This document shows positions 17,535 to 26,267 of a stretch of DNA of 63,604 bases, one piece after another. How positions within the stretch are numbered: position 1 is the stretch's first letter; each line of letters begins with the position of its first letter. Under the pieces are notes generated by a model, which did no database searches, was not told the DNA's origin, and saw only the letters and a list, made by a program, of their open reading frames with translations. This stretch comes from Chitinophagaceae bacterium (GTDB lineage Bacteria; Bacteroidota; Bacteroidia; Chitinophagales; Chitinophagaceae). Both the position numbers and the translations under genes were made by a program. The stretch spans positions 1 to 63,604 of the forward strand of contig CANCEU010000009.1 of assembly GCA_947375185.1 (NCBI GenBank), read 5' to 3'.

Positions 17535-18578
17535 ATGACAATTCTTGCACTTGATTGGGGCTTTATCATAGAGAAATTAATAATGATCGCCATTGTTGTT
17601 TTCGCTAGCTTGGGTATTGCCTTATACACCACATTTGGAGAACGTAAAGTAGCTGCTATTTTACAAGATCGTCCAGGTCCAAGCCGTGCTGGCCCATTTG
17701 GATTATTACAACCATTGGCTGACGGCTTGAAATTGATCATGAAAGAAGAAATTATTCCTAACGCAGCAAGTAAGTGGTTATTTATTTTAGGACCAGGCTT
17801 AGCAATGACTGCAAGCTTGATGACTTGTGCTGTAATTCCTTGGGGTAGTGCAGTAGATGTATTTGGTCGCCACGTTGAATTGCAAATCGCGGACGTAAAC
17901 ATTGGCATTTTATATGTATTTGCTGTAGTGAGTATGGGTGTGTATGGTATTATGATTGGTGGCTGGGCGTCCAACAATAAATTCTCATTAATGTCTGCGC
18001 TTCGCGCAGCTTCGCAAGCCATCAGCTATGAATTAGCCATGGGCTTGGCATTGATTGCATTGCTAATGACTACAGGTTCTTTAAGTTTAAAGACAATTGT
18101 AGAACAACAAGTGCAAGGACATTGGTGGAATGTAGTATATCAACCATTAGGCTTTTTAATATTTTTTATCACTGCTATGGCGGAGTGTAACCGAACTCCT
18201 TTTGACTTACCTGAGGCAGAGAATGAATTGAATTTTGGTTACCATCAGGAATATTCTTCAATGAAGCTTGGGTTTTATTTATTTGCGGAATATATCAATA
18301 TGATAATGAGTAGTGCAATTATGGCATGTATGTATTTTGGTGGCTATGATTTACCTTTCTTTAATGAGGCAAGTGTTGCACCAAATGTTGCAGCGTTGAT
18401 TGGATTAGGAACTTTATTAATTAAGATTGTATTATTTATATTCTTATTCATGTGGATTCGTTGGACCATTCCAAGATTCAGATATGATCAGTTAATGGGA
18501 TTGGGTTGGAAGACATTAATTCCTTTGGCATTATTCAATATGTTATTAACTGGCGCAGTGATTTTAGCTAAATTATAA
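17535..18578 (+). CDS. nuoH: NADH-quinone oxidoreductase subunit H
   Basis: This membrane subunit forms the quinone channel contact with the peripheral arm. It has 347 residues with about eight transmembrane helices. Conserved segments include GERKVAAILQDRPGPSRAGPFG, the loop AECNRTPFDLPEAENEL and the C-terminal MWIRWTIPRFRYDQLM. It is followed by nuoI after 28 bp. Confidence 0.97.
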   Translation: MTILALDWGFIIEKLIMIAIVVFASLGIALYTTFGERKVAAILQDRPGPSRAGPFGLLQPLADGLKLIMKEEIIPNAASKWLFILGPGLAMTASLMTCAVIPWGSAVDVFGRHVELQIADVNIGILYVFAVVSMGVYGIMIGGWASNNKFSLMSALRAASQAISYELAMGLALIALLMTTGSLSLKTIVEQQVQGHWWNVVYQPLGFLIFFITAMAECNRTPFDLPEAENELNFGYHQEYSSMKLGFYLFAEYINMIMSSAIMACMYFGGYDLPFFNEASVAPNVAALIGLGTLLIKIVLFIFLFMWIRWTIPRFRYDQLMGLGWKTLIPLALFNMLLTGAVILAKL

Positions 18579-18606
18579 TTATTAAAAAGATATTTTTTAC
18601 AATACC

Positions 18607-19143
18607 ATGCAAGCATTAACCAACAAAGCACAAGCAGTAAACCGAAAGCCAATGACACTTTTGGAACGTTTGTATTTGATTAATATTATCAAGGGCATGC
18701 TGATTACTTTTAGTCACATGTTTAAGAAGCAACCTACTATTCGTTATCCTGAAGAAAAGCGTGAGTTCAGTCCTGTATTTAGAGGACTGCATGTTTTGAA
18801 TCGTGATGAGGAAGGGCGTGAGCGTTGTACTGCATGTGGATTGTGTGCAGTAGCATGTCCTGCCGAAGCTATTACAATGGAAGCAGCAGAGAGAGTGGAA
18901 GGAGAAGAATCATTATATAGAGAAGAAAAGTATGCAGCAAAGTATGAAATTAATATGCTTCGTTGTATTTTCTGTGGATTGTGCGAAGATGCTTGTCCTA
19001 AAGATGCTATTTATTTAAGCGAAACTTTTGCACCAGCAAACTATACGCGTAAAGGATTTATTTACGGTAAAACTGATTTATTAATTCCAAACCCTTTAAC
19101 AGAAGCAGGTGCTTTTGCAGAGGCTAAAGGAGTAGAAGCCTAA
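18607..19143 (+). CDS. nuoI: NADH-quinone oxidoreductase subunit I
   Basis: This ferredoxin-like subunit holds two 4Fe-4S clusters that pass electrons toward NuoB. The two motifs are CTACGLCAVACPAEAI and CIFCGLCEDACPKDAI. The length is 178 residues. It begins with an N-terminal amphipathic segment typical of the family. Confidence 0.97.
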   Translation: MQALTNKAQAVNRKPMTLLERLYLINIIKGMLITFSHMFKKQPTIRYPEEKREFSPVFRGLHVLNRDEEGRERCTACGLCAVACPAEAITMEAAERVEGEESLYREEKYAAKYEINMLRCIFCGLCEDACPKDAIYLSETFAPANYTRKGFIYGKTDLLIPNPLTEAGAFAEAKGVEA

Positions 19144-19148
19144 TTAAT

Positions 19149-19649
19149 ATGAGTACAATAGAAATTTTATTTTACGCGTTGTCTGCATTTGCAGTAATTA
19201 GTGCCGCAATGGTATTAATTAGTAAAAACCCAATTCATAGTGTATTGTGGTTGATATTGGTTTTCTTCGCTATCTCTGGTCATTACATTTTATTAAATGC
19301 ACAGTTTCTTGCAATTGTAAATATCATTGTGTACGCAGGAGCCATTATGGTTTTATTCTTGTTTGTGATTATGCTAATGAATGTAAAAACTGACAATGAG
19401 CCTCAGAAAAAATTACTCACTAAGTTTATAGGTGTTTTATCGGGGGGTAGTTTGTTGACATTGCTGATTGCTTTAGTAAAACAAACTGTTCAGTTGCAAG
19501 GCAAGGAAGTAATGATGAAAGAGGGTACCATTGGTTTAATTCATCCATTGGGCAAAGCATTATTTAGTGATTATGTAGTGCCATTCGAAATAAGCAGTGT
19601 ATTGTTTTTAAGTGCAATGGTAGGCGCGGTAATCATTGGTAAAAAATAG
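19149..19649 (+). CDS. nuoJ: NADH-quinone oxidoreductase subunit J
   Basis: This membrane subunit has five predicted helices in 166 residues. The family segments SKNPIHSVLWLILVFFAISG and VNIIVYAGAIMVLFLFVIMLMN are present, the latter in the helix with the conserved pi-bulge. It starts 5 bp after nuoI and is clearly co-transcribed. Confidence 0.95.
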   Translation: MSTIEILFYALSAFAVISAAMVLISKNPIHSVLWLILVFFAISGHYILLNAQFLAIVNIIVYAGAIMVLFLFVIMLMNVKTDNEPQKKLLTKFIGVLSGGSLLTLLIALVKQTVQLQGKEVMMKEGTIGLIHPLGKALFSDYVVPFEISSVLFLSAMVGAVIIGKK

Positions 19650-19695
19650 AAACTGAATAAAAGATAGAAATTAAATAAAAAATTAAATAGCAGGT

Positions 19696-20031
19696 ATGCC
19701 AATACAATATTATATTTTCTTTTGCTTAACCTTATTTAGCATTGGCGTCATAGGTGTATTGACGCGTCGCAATGCTATTATTGTTTTTATGTGTGTCGAG
19801 TTGATGCTAAATGCAGTTAACTTATTGTTGGTGGCTTTTTCAAAAATGCACCACGCAGCAGCCTTGAAAATATCAGCGGCTAGTACCGCTGGAATCGATG
19901 CGCAAATTTTTGTATTCTTTATTATGGTGGTAGCTGCTGCTGAGGTGAGTGTTGGGTTAGCAATCATAGTAATGATGTTTAGAAATACACATTCAATCGA
20001 TATCAATTTCTTAAATAGATTAAAGAATTAA
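19696..20031 (+). CDS. nuoK: NADH-quinone oxidoreductase subunit K
   Basis: This MrpC-like membrane subunit has three helices in 111 residues. The conserved glutamates of the proton path are visible in [20 protein letters not shown] and in [19 protein letters not shown]. It lies 46 bp after nuoJ and 10 bp before nuoL. Confidence 0.95.
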   Translation: MPIQYYIFFCLTLFSIGVIGVLTRRNAIIVFMCVELMLNAVNLLLVAFSKMHHAAALKISAASTAGIDAQIFVFFIMVVAAAEVSVGLAIIVMMFRNTHSIDINFLNRLKN

Positions 20032-20041
20032 TTCATTTCGC

Positions 20042-21961
20042 ATGAAAATAATAATAGCATTTATCGTACTATGGCCGTTGGCAGGATTTTTATTCAACGG
20101 ATTAGGACGAAATATTTGGAGCAAAAAAACAATTGCATATAAAGCAACTGGTTATATTGTCGCGTCATTTGTATTTAGCATTTTAGCTTTTTTAAACGTT
20201 CAGACTAACGGTGCATTTACCGCACATTATTTTGATTTTATCAATACTGCTGGCTTTAAAATCCCATTTGATTTAAAAGTTGATGCTTTATCAAGTTTAT
20301 TCTTATTAGTCATCACAGGAGTAGGATCTTTAATTCATTTGTATTCTACTGCTTACATGAAGGAGGAGGAAGCTCCACATTATGCACGTTACTTCGCTTA
20401 TTTAAACCTATTTGTATTTAGCATGTTGTTGTTGGTATTAGGTGACAACTACGTAATTATGTTTATTGGATGGGAAGGTGTTGGATTGTGTTCTTACTTA
20501 TTAATTGGATATTGGTTTTCAAATGCTACTTATAACTATGCTGCTAAGAAAGCATTTATTATGAATCGCATTGGCGACTTAGGATTCTTATTAGCGATAT
20601 TTTGGATGATTGTAAAATTAGGAACAGTAAGTTATGGCAGCGTTTTGACTGCAGAAAGCTTGGCTAAATTATCTACATCAGATATCACAGCAATTACTTT
20701 ATTATTATTTGTTGGTGCAATGGGAAAGAGTGCTCAAATTCCTTTATTTACCTGGCTTCCAGATGCGATGGCAGGCCCTACACCAGTATCTGCATTGATC
20801 CATGCTGCCACAATGGTTACAGCAGGTATATATATGATTACGCGTTCAAATATTTTATTTAGCGCGAGTGAATTTACACAACATGTTGTGGCCATTGTTG
20901 GAATATCTACTGCATTATTAGCAGCTACAATTGCCATTAAACAAAATGATATTAAAAAGGTATTGGCGTATTCAACGGTAAGTCAATTAGGTTATATGTT
21001 TTTAGGATTAGGTGTTGGCGCCTATTCTGGCGCTGTGTTTCATGTAATCACACATGCTTTTTTTAAAGCCTTATTATTCTTAGGTGCAGGTTCTGTAATT
21101 CATGCGATGCATCATGAACAAGATATTCGTAAAATGGGTGGTTTAAAATCTAAATTACCTATTACCCATATTACCTTTTTAATTGGATGTATTGCTATAG
21201 CCGGAGTTCCTCCATTCAGTGGCTTTTTCTCTAAAGATGAAATACTAGCAGCTGCATTTGCTAAGAGTCCAATTTATTGGGCGCTTGGTGTGCTAGGTGC
21301 TGCAATGACTGCATTTTATATGTTTCGTTTATATGCAACTACTTTCCTAGGACAGTTTAGAGGCACGCATGATCAAGAACATCATTTGCATGAAAGTCCA
21401 TTTGCAATGACATTGCCTTTAATTTTATTGGCAGTTGCTAGTGCCATTGCGGGGGCCATTGGCGTTCCAGAATTAATGGGAGGTCATCACTGGTTATCAC
21501 ATCAATTAGCGCCAATTGTTGGAGAAGTTAAGGAAGCGGGATTATCAGTAGGAACGGAGTGGGCATTAATGGCTGTATCAGTTAGTATTGCTTTAGTTGC
21601 ATTATTAATTGCCTTGTCAATTTATCGTAAAAAAGCGGATGGTGAACCGCAAACTGCATTAGGCAAATTCTTATACAATAAATGGTATATCGACGAATTA
21701 TATGATACCATTATCTTAAATCCTTTAAATAAATTTGCAGGATTTTTAAAAGAAGTGGTTGAAAAAAATATTATTGACGGAGCTGTAAATGGTACTGGCA
21801 AACTGGTACAGTATAGTGCTAGACAAATTAGATTATTACAAAGTGGTCAGGTTGGATATTATATCTTATTCATGGTGTTAAGCATGGTGTTGCTTTTCAT
21901 TTTCTGGTTTAATGATATGACAATCCTTAAATTTTTCTACACATTGACTCATAAATCTTAA
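20042..21961 (+). CDS. nuoL: NADH-quinone oxidoreductase subunit L
   Basis: This distal antiporter-like proton-pumping subunit has 639 residues. Visible motifs include FIGWEGVGLCSYLLIGYW, KAFIMNRIGDLG, LPDAMAGPTPVSALIHAATMV with key Pro and His residues, and AYSTVSQLGYMFLG. The C-terminal part contains the long lateral-helix region and ends in a final membrane helix. The length is typical. Confidence 0.97.
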   Translation: MKIIIAFIVLWPLAGFLFNGLGRNIWSKKTIAYKATGYIVASFVFSILAFLNVQTNGAFTAHYFDFINTAGFKIPFDLKVDALSSLFLLVITGVGSLIHLYSTAYMKEEEAPHYARYFAYLNLFVFSMLLLVLGDNYVIMFIGWEGVGLCSYLLIGYWFSNATYNYAAKKAFIMNRIGDLGFLLAIFWMIVKLGTVSYGSVLTAESLAKLSTSDITAITLLLFVGAMGKSAQIPLFTWLPDAMAGPTPVSALIHAATMVTAGIYMITRSNILFSASEFTQHVVAIVGISTALLAATIAIKQNDIKKVLAYSTVSQLGYMFLGLGVGAYSGAVFHVITHAFFKALLFLGAGSVIHAMHHEQDIRKMGGLKSKLPITHITFLIGCIAIAGVPPFSGFFSKDEILAAAFAKSPIYWALGVLGAAMTAFYMFRLYATTFLGQFRGTHDQEHHLHESPFAMTLPLILLAVASAIAGAIGVPELMGGHHWLSHQLAPIVGEVKEAGLSVGTEWALMAVSVSIALVALLIALSIYRKKADGEPQTALGKFLYNKWYIDELYDTIILNPLNKFAGFLKEVVEKNIIDGAVNGTGKLVQYSARQIRLLQSGQVGYYILFMVLSMVLLFIFWFNDMTILKFFYTLTHKS

Positions 21962-21967
21962 CTTATT

Positions 21968-23389
21968 ATGTTTCTATTATTATTTTTATTGATACCTATA
22001 TTCGCAGCTATTGCACTTTTGTTTGTTAAGAAAGAGCAAGCTGTAAACCTTATTGCAATTGGTGCTGGATTGCTTACCTTAATGGGGGCATTACACATAA
22101 TTATAAATAAGACTGAAAGTTTTAATACATCTTGGCTGCCTATATTAAATAGCCGATTTATATTGCAAGCCGACGGACTTTCCAAAATATTAATCTTATT
22201 AACTGCAATAAGTTTTCCTGCAATTTTCATTGCAACTAGTAAAAATCAAACACATCAGAAAAATATTTTTCTTTCTTTAATGTTGTTAACGCAAGCAGGA
22301 TTAATGGGTGTGTTTTTGGCAGGTGACGCATTATTGTTTTATTTTTTCTGGGAGCTTGCATTAATTCCAGTTTATTTTTTATGTTCAATTTGGGGTGGTG
22401 AAAAAAGAATCGCTGTTACTTTTAAATTCTTTATTTATACTTTCCTAGGTTCATTGTTCATGTTAATTGGAATTATATTGTTGTACTCGAATACGACTGA
22501 TCACAGTTTCTTAATTGAGTCCATGAAACATGCAAACTTAACACCCGGTCAAAGTGCGACTGCTTTTGCATTATTTTTTATTGCCTTTGCTATTAAAATG
22601 CCAATTTTTCCTTTACACACATGGCAACCAGATGCATATGAGCAATCACCAACCGCTGTTACAATGGTATTAAGTGCTGTTATGGTTAAAATGGGATTGT
22701 ATGGTATTATTAGATGGCTAATGCCTTTGTTTCCTGCAGCATTTTTGGCACATGCTCATTTTGTAGTTTTATTATCAGTTATAGGTATTTTATATGCATC
22801 ATTTATTGCCATTCGTCAAGACGATTTAAAAAGATTAATTGCTTATTCATCCATTGCGCACATCGGATTAATGAGTGCTGCGTTATTTACTCATAATCAA
22901 GTAGGTGTACAAGGTGCATTAATACAATTGTTTTCGCATGGTATTAATGTTTTAGGACTTTGGATTATTGCCGATGTTATTGAGCAACAAACTGGAACAA
23001 GATCTATGAAGGCGTTGGGTGGAATTGCAAAACAACAACCTACACTTGCTATTTTATTAGTTGGTTTTGCATTCGCGAATATTGCTCTACCATTAACCAA
23101 TGCATTCATTGGTGAATTTTTAATGTTTAATAGCTTATTCCAATTTAATCCTTGGATAGCAGCGGCTGCTGGTGTTAGTGTGGTGCTTGCAGCTATTTAC
23201 ACTTTGAATATGGTTCAAAAAGTGGCTTATGGTGAAATTAGTGAAGCTACAAGTTTAATGAAAGCGCCTAATAAAAATGCACAAGCAGTCCTTATTGTAT
23301 TATTAGTGATTGTGTTTGTAACAGGAGTATATCCACAGCCATTGTTTGATGTAACGGCTGATACCTTAAAACAATTGTTTGTCAAATAA
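21968..23389 (+). CDS. nuoM: NADH-quinone oxidoreductase subunit M
   Basis: This antiporter-like proton-pumping subunit has 473 residues. It carries FFWELALIPVYFL with the conserved Glu, FPLHTWQPDAYEQSPTAVTMVLSAVMVKMG and AYSSIAHIGLMSA. It lies 6 bp after nuoL. Confidence 0.97.
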   Translation: MFLLLFLLIPIFAAIALLFVKKEQAVNLIAIGAGLLTLMGALHIIINKTESFNTSWLPILNSRFILQADGLSKILILLTAISFPAIFIATSKNQTHQKNIFLSLMLLTQAGLMGVFLAGDALLFYFFWELALIPVYFLCSIWGGEKRIAVTFKFFIYTFLGSLFMLIGIILLYSNTTDHSFLIESMKHANLTPGQSATAFALFFIAFAIKMPIFPLHTWQPDAYEQSPTAVTMVLSAVMVKMGLYGIIRWLMPLFPAAFLAHAHFVVLLSVIGILYASFIAIRQDDLKRLIAYSSIAHIGLMSAALFTHNQVGVQGALIQLFSHGINVLGLWIIADVIEQQTGTRSMKALGGIAKQQPTLAILLVGFAFANIALPLTNAFIGEFLMFNSLFQFNPWIAAAAGVSVVLAAIYTLNMVQKVAYGEISEATSLMKAPNKNAQAVLIVLLVIVFVTGVYPQPLFDVTADTLKQLFVK

Positions 23390-23404
23390 TTAAATGAATT
23401 TGTA

Positions 23405-24790
23405 ATGAATGCTATAATTGTATCTACTTTATTGGGTGTTGTAATGATGTTTTGTTCTTGGATTACCACCTCGGCAAAAGCGCAAAGAAATATTGGGCTT
23501 GTTGGTATGCTTATTTTAATTGTAGCTAATTTGGCGCAATTAAAAGGTTGGTGGGTTATTGATTTCGATACCAAAGGAATGCTGGCATTTAATCAAATTG
23601 GATTATTTGCAAACATGACTTTATTTATTTTAACGTTTTTGTATGTATGGATTAATGGGGAAGAAATTGAAAAAATTGGCAATCATACTGCGGACTTTTA
23701 TGCAATCTTTTTCTTTATCCTTTGTGGAGTTAGTGTTTTAACCTCTTTTGATAATTTATTAATGTTATTTATTGGAATTGAAATTTTATCTATTCCTTTA
23801 TATATTTTAACTGGTTCAGATAAGAAAAACCTTTTAAGTAATGAAGCTTCGTTGAAATACTTTTTAATGGGTTCTTTTTCAACAGGCGTCTTATTATTAG
23901 GCATTACATTTATTTATGGTGCAACTGGAAGCTTTCATTTGAGTATGCCAGTTGTTAATCCTGCAACGCATATGGTGACTGAGCATTTTTTGATGTCAGC
24001 GGGATTGATTTTATTATTTGCTTCTATGAATTTTAAAGTTTCTGCAGCACCATTTCATTTTTGGACACCAGACGTATACGATGGCGCACCAACTGTTTTC
24101 ACTTCCTTCATGGCAACAATTGTAAAAGCTGCGGGTTTCATTGCATTCATTAAAGTTTTTGAAACACAAAGAATGGCACTTGGATTTACTTGGTATATCA
24201 TTTTATCCTTTGTAATTGTTTCTACTTTATTAATTGGTAACATCACCGCCGTATTTCAGCGAAGTGTAAAACGTATGTTGGCATATTCAAGTATCGCACA
24301 AGCAGGTTTTATGTTATTTGCTTTGTATGGCAATTCTATTTTTAATACAGAAGCAATTTTGTTATACATCGTAGCCTATTCTTTGGCTACCATTGGTTTA
24401 TTCGCAGTACTTGTAAAAATGAAAGATTATAGTTTTGAATCCTTCAATGGATTAGCGAAGCAGCACCCTGTGTTGGCTTTTTTGACTACACTATTCTTAT
24501 TTTCTTTAGCAGGTATTCCTTTGACTGCAGGTTTTTTTGCAAAATATTACATGTTGAACGCATTATTAACTGCTGGCGCGGGTTTGTGGTTGTTAATTGT
24601 TGCTATTCTATTTGCAGCAGTAAGTGTATTTTATTATTTCAGATTAGTACAAGCAATGTACTTTACGCCTGGCACTCCTGCTATAAATGAATTAGATAAA
24701 AAGTATGAATTTAAGCTATGGGTGTTAGCCGCGTTAATCATTTTACTAGGGGTATTTCCGAGCTTACTATTCAATTATCTATACTTTTAG
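23405..24790 (+). CDS. nuoN: NADH-quinone oxidoreductase subunit N
   Basis: This last antiporter-like subunit has 461 residues. Motifs include FIGIEILSIPLYIL, KYFLMGSFSTGVLLLGI, FHFWTPDVYDGAPTVFTSFM and AYSSIAQAGFMLF. It completes the operon. I see no clear terminator hairpin in the 89-bp gap before the next gene, so some transcripts may run on into the permease gene. Confidence 0.97.
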   Translation: MNAIIVSTLLGVVMMFCSWITTSAKAQRNIGLVGMLILIVANLAQLKGWWVIDFDTKGMLAFNQIGLFANMTLFILTFLYVWINGEEIEKIGNHTADFYAIFFFILCGVSVLTSFDNLLMLFIGIEILSIPLYILTGSDKKNLLSNEASLKYFLMGSFSTGVLLLGITFIYGATGSFHLSMPVVNPATHMVTEHFLMSAGLILLFASMNFKVSAAPFHFWTPDVYDGAPTVFTSFMATIVKAAGFIAFIKVFETQRMALGFTWYIILSFVIVSTLLIGNITAVFQRSVKRMLAYSSIAQAGFMLFALYGNSIFNTEAILLYIVAYSLATIGLFAVLVKMKDYSFESFNGLAKQHPVLAFLTTLFLFSLAGIPLTAGFFAKYYMLNALLTAGAGLWLLIVAILFAAVSVFYYFRLVQAMYFTPGTPAINELDKKYEFKLWVLAALIILLGVFPSLLFNYLYF

Positions 24791-24879
24791 CCGTTCTTCA
24801 TAAAGAATAGCCACCTAAAGTGTATTTATGGGTAGTTTGTTGAATCTATCCTACCTTTATTTTCAGTAAACTTTGTATA

Positions 24880-26163
24880 ATGACTATTCAGGATTCATTT
24901 GTATTGGCATGGCGTACCGTAAAAAGTAATAAACTAAGAACGGGTATTACAGTTGCGATTATCGCATTTGGTATTATGGCATTAATTGGTATAATTACCG
25001 CTATATCTGCGATGAATCAAAGTTTAAAAGAAAACTTTTCATTTATGGGTGCCAATGCCTTTAGTATTCGATACAAGGAATTGAATGCAAGAATGGGCGG
25101 GCCTAATAATGGGGAAGATGAATTTGGAAAATCAAAGAAAGGATTAAAAGAGAAGAAATCTAATTTAGATAAAATTATACGAATTGAAGAAGCTGCTTAT
25201 TTTAAGGACCATTATGGTTTTGGACGTGCCACAGTGAGTATTTCAAGAAGAACCGGAGGTAATAATGAATTGCATTATAAAGACAAAAAAACCAATCCGC
25301 AAATCACTTTAATGGGAGGCGATGAGGACTATTTAGTAGTAAATGGCTACTCATTAACTTCGGGGAGAAATTTAAATAATGCAGATGTTCAGAGTGGAAG
25401 AAATGTATGCATTGTGGGCAGCAATGTAGCTGCTAAATTATTTCCAGGGAAGCCAGAAAAATGCATTGATAAAGTGATTCTGCTACAAAGTAAACCTTAT
25501 AGAATTATCGGACTCTTAAAGTCAAAGGGATCTAGTGCAATGATGCGTCAAGATGATGTTGTTATCTCTTCATTAAAGAATGTAAGACAATATGAAAGTC
25601 AAAACAAGTCTTACGCAATTGGTGTTATGGTAAACAATGTAGCTGATTTAGAGCCCGCAATTGGGGAAGCAACTGAACAAATGAGAAAAGCAAGAAGGCT
25701 AATTCCTACAGAGACCGATAATTTTGCAATAGACAAGAGCGATAAGTTTGCTGAAATGTTTATTGGCTTTTTAGCAGGTATTAGTGGTGCTGCAGGAGCT
25801 ATTGGGATGATTACTTTAATTGGCGCAGCCATTGGTCTTATGAATATTATGTTGGTCGCCGTAAGTGAACGTACACGTGAAGTAGGGTTGATTAAAGCAT
25901 TGGGTGGAAAGAAAAGAGATGTGCGTCGTCAATTTTTATTTGAAAGTATTTGCATTAGTATTTTAGGTGCTGTTATAGGTATATTCCTGGGGATATTAGT
26001 TGGCAATCTTTTTAGTATGATTTTAAATACGGGGTTTGTAATTCCGTGGATGTGGGTGTTTATTGGAATTGCAATATGTTCTATTGTTGGGCTTGTTGCA
26101 GGTATTTATCCAGCAATGAAAGCAGCCTCGTTAAACCCTATTAATGCTTTACGCTACGAGTAA
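24880..26163 (+). CDS. MacB/FtsX-type ABC transporter permease
   Basis: The 427-residue protein has the MacB architecture. There is an N-terminal transmembrane helix (about 20-43) after AWRTVKSNKLRTGITV. A large periplasmic MacB_PCD domain with VSGRN-like SLTSGRNLNNADVQSGRNVC follows. The C-terminal FtsX core has three helices and contains VSERTREVGLIKALGGKKRDVRRQFLFES. These permeases pair with an ABC ATPase to drive export or lipoprotein release. No ATPase gene lies beside it, so its partner must be elsewhere. The substrate is unknown. A strong terminator follows at 26214-26239. Confidence 0.88.
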   Translation: MTIQDSFVLAWRTVKSNKLRTGITVAIIAFGIMALIGIITAISAMNQSLKENFSFMGANAFSIRYKELNARMGGPNNGEDEFGKSKKGLKEKKSNLDKIIRIEEAAYFKDHYGFGRATVSISRRTGGNNELHYKDKKTNPQITLMGGDEDYLVVNGYSLTSGRNLNNADVQSGRNVCIVGSNVAAKLFPGKPEKCIDKVILLQSKPYRIIGLLKSKGSSAMMRQDDVVISSLKNVRQYESQNKSYAIGVMVNNVADLEPAIGEATEQMRKARRLIPTETDNFAIDKSDKFAEMFIGFLAGISGAAGAIGMITLIGAAIGLMNIMLVAVSERTREVGLIKALGGKKRDVRRQFLFESICISILGAVIGIFLGILVGNLFSMILNTGFVIPWMWVFIGIAICSIVGLVAGIYPAMKAASLNPINALRYE

Positions 26164-26213
26164 TTTCATGCTTCTTTTCAAAAATAGCATGATATAAAAA
26201 AGTATAAATAATA

Positions 26214-26239
26214 AAAAAGGGCCCGTTTGGGCCCTTTTT
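26214..26239. terminator. Bidirectional intrinsic terminator between convergent genes
   Basis: AAAAAGGGCCC (26214-26224) pairs perfectly with GGGCCCTTTTT (26229-26239) around GTTT. A and T runs flank both sides, so it should stop the permease transcript from the left and the protease transcript from the right. Confidence 0.92.
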
Positions 26240-26267
26240 GTTTTTCAAAATAAACTATTTTTAATAG

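Noticed and set aside
17528..18022. A 164-codon reverse-strand ORF inside nuoH
   Set aside because: It is the antisense shadow of a conserved nuoH sequence, has no homology-like motifs and no ribosome-binding context.
24880..26163. The permease as a fifteenth member of the nuo operon
   Set aside because: It follows nuoN by 89 bp without a clear terminator, but its MacB/FtsX fold has no known link to complex I.
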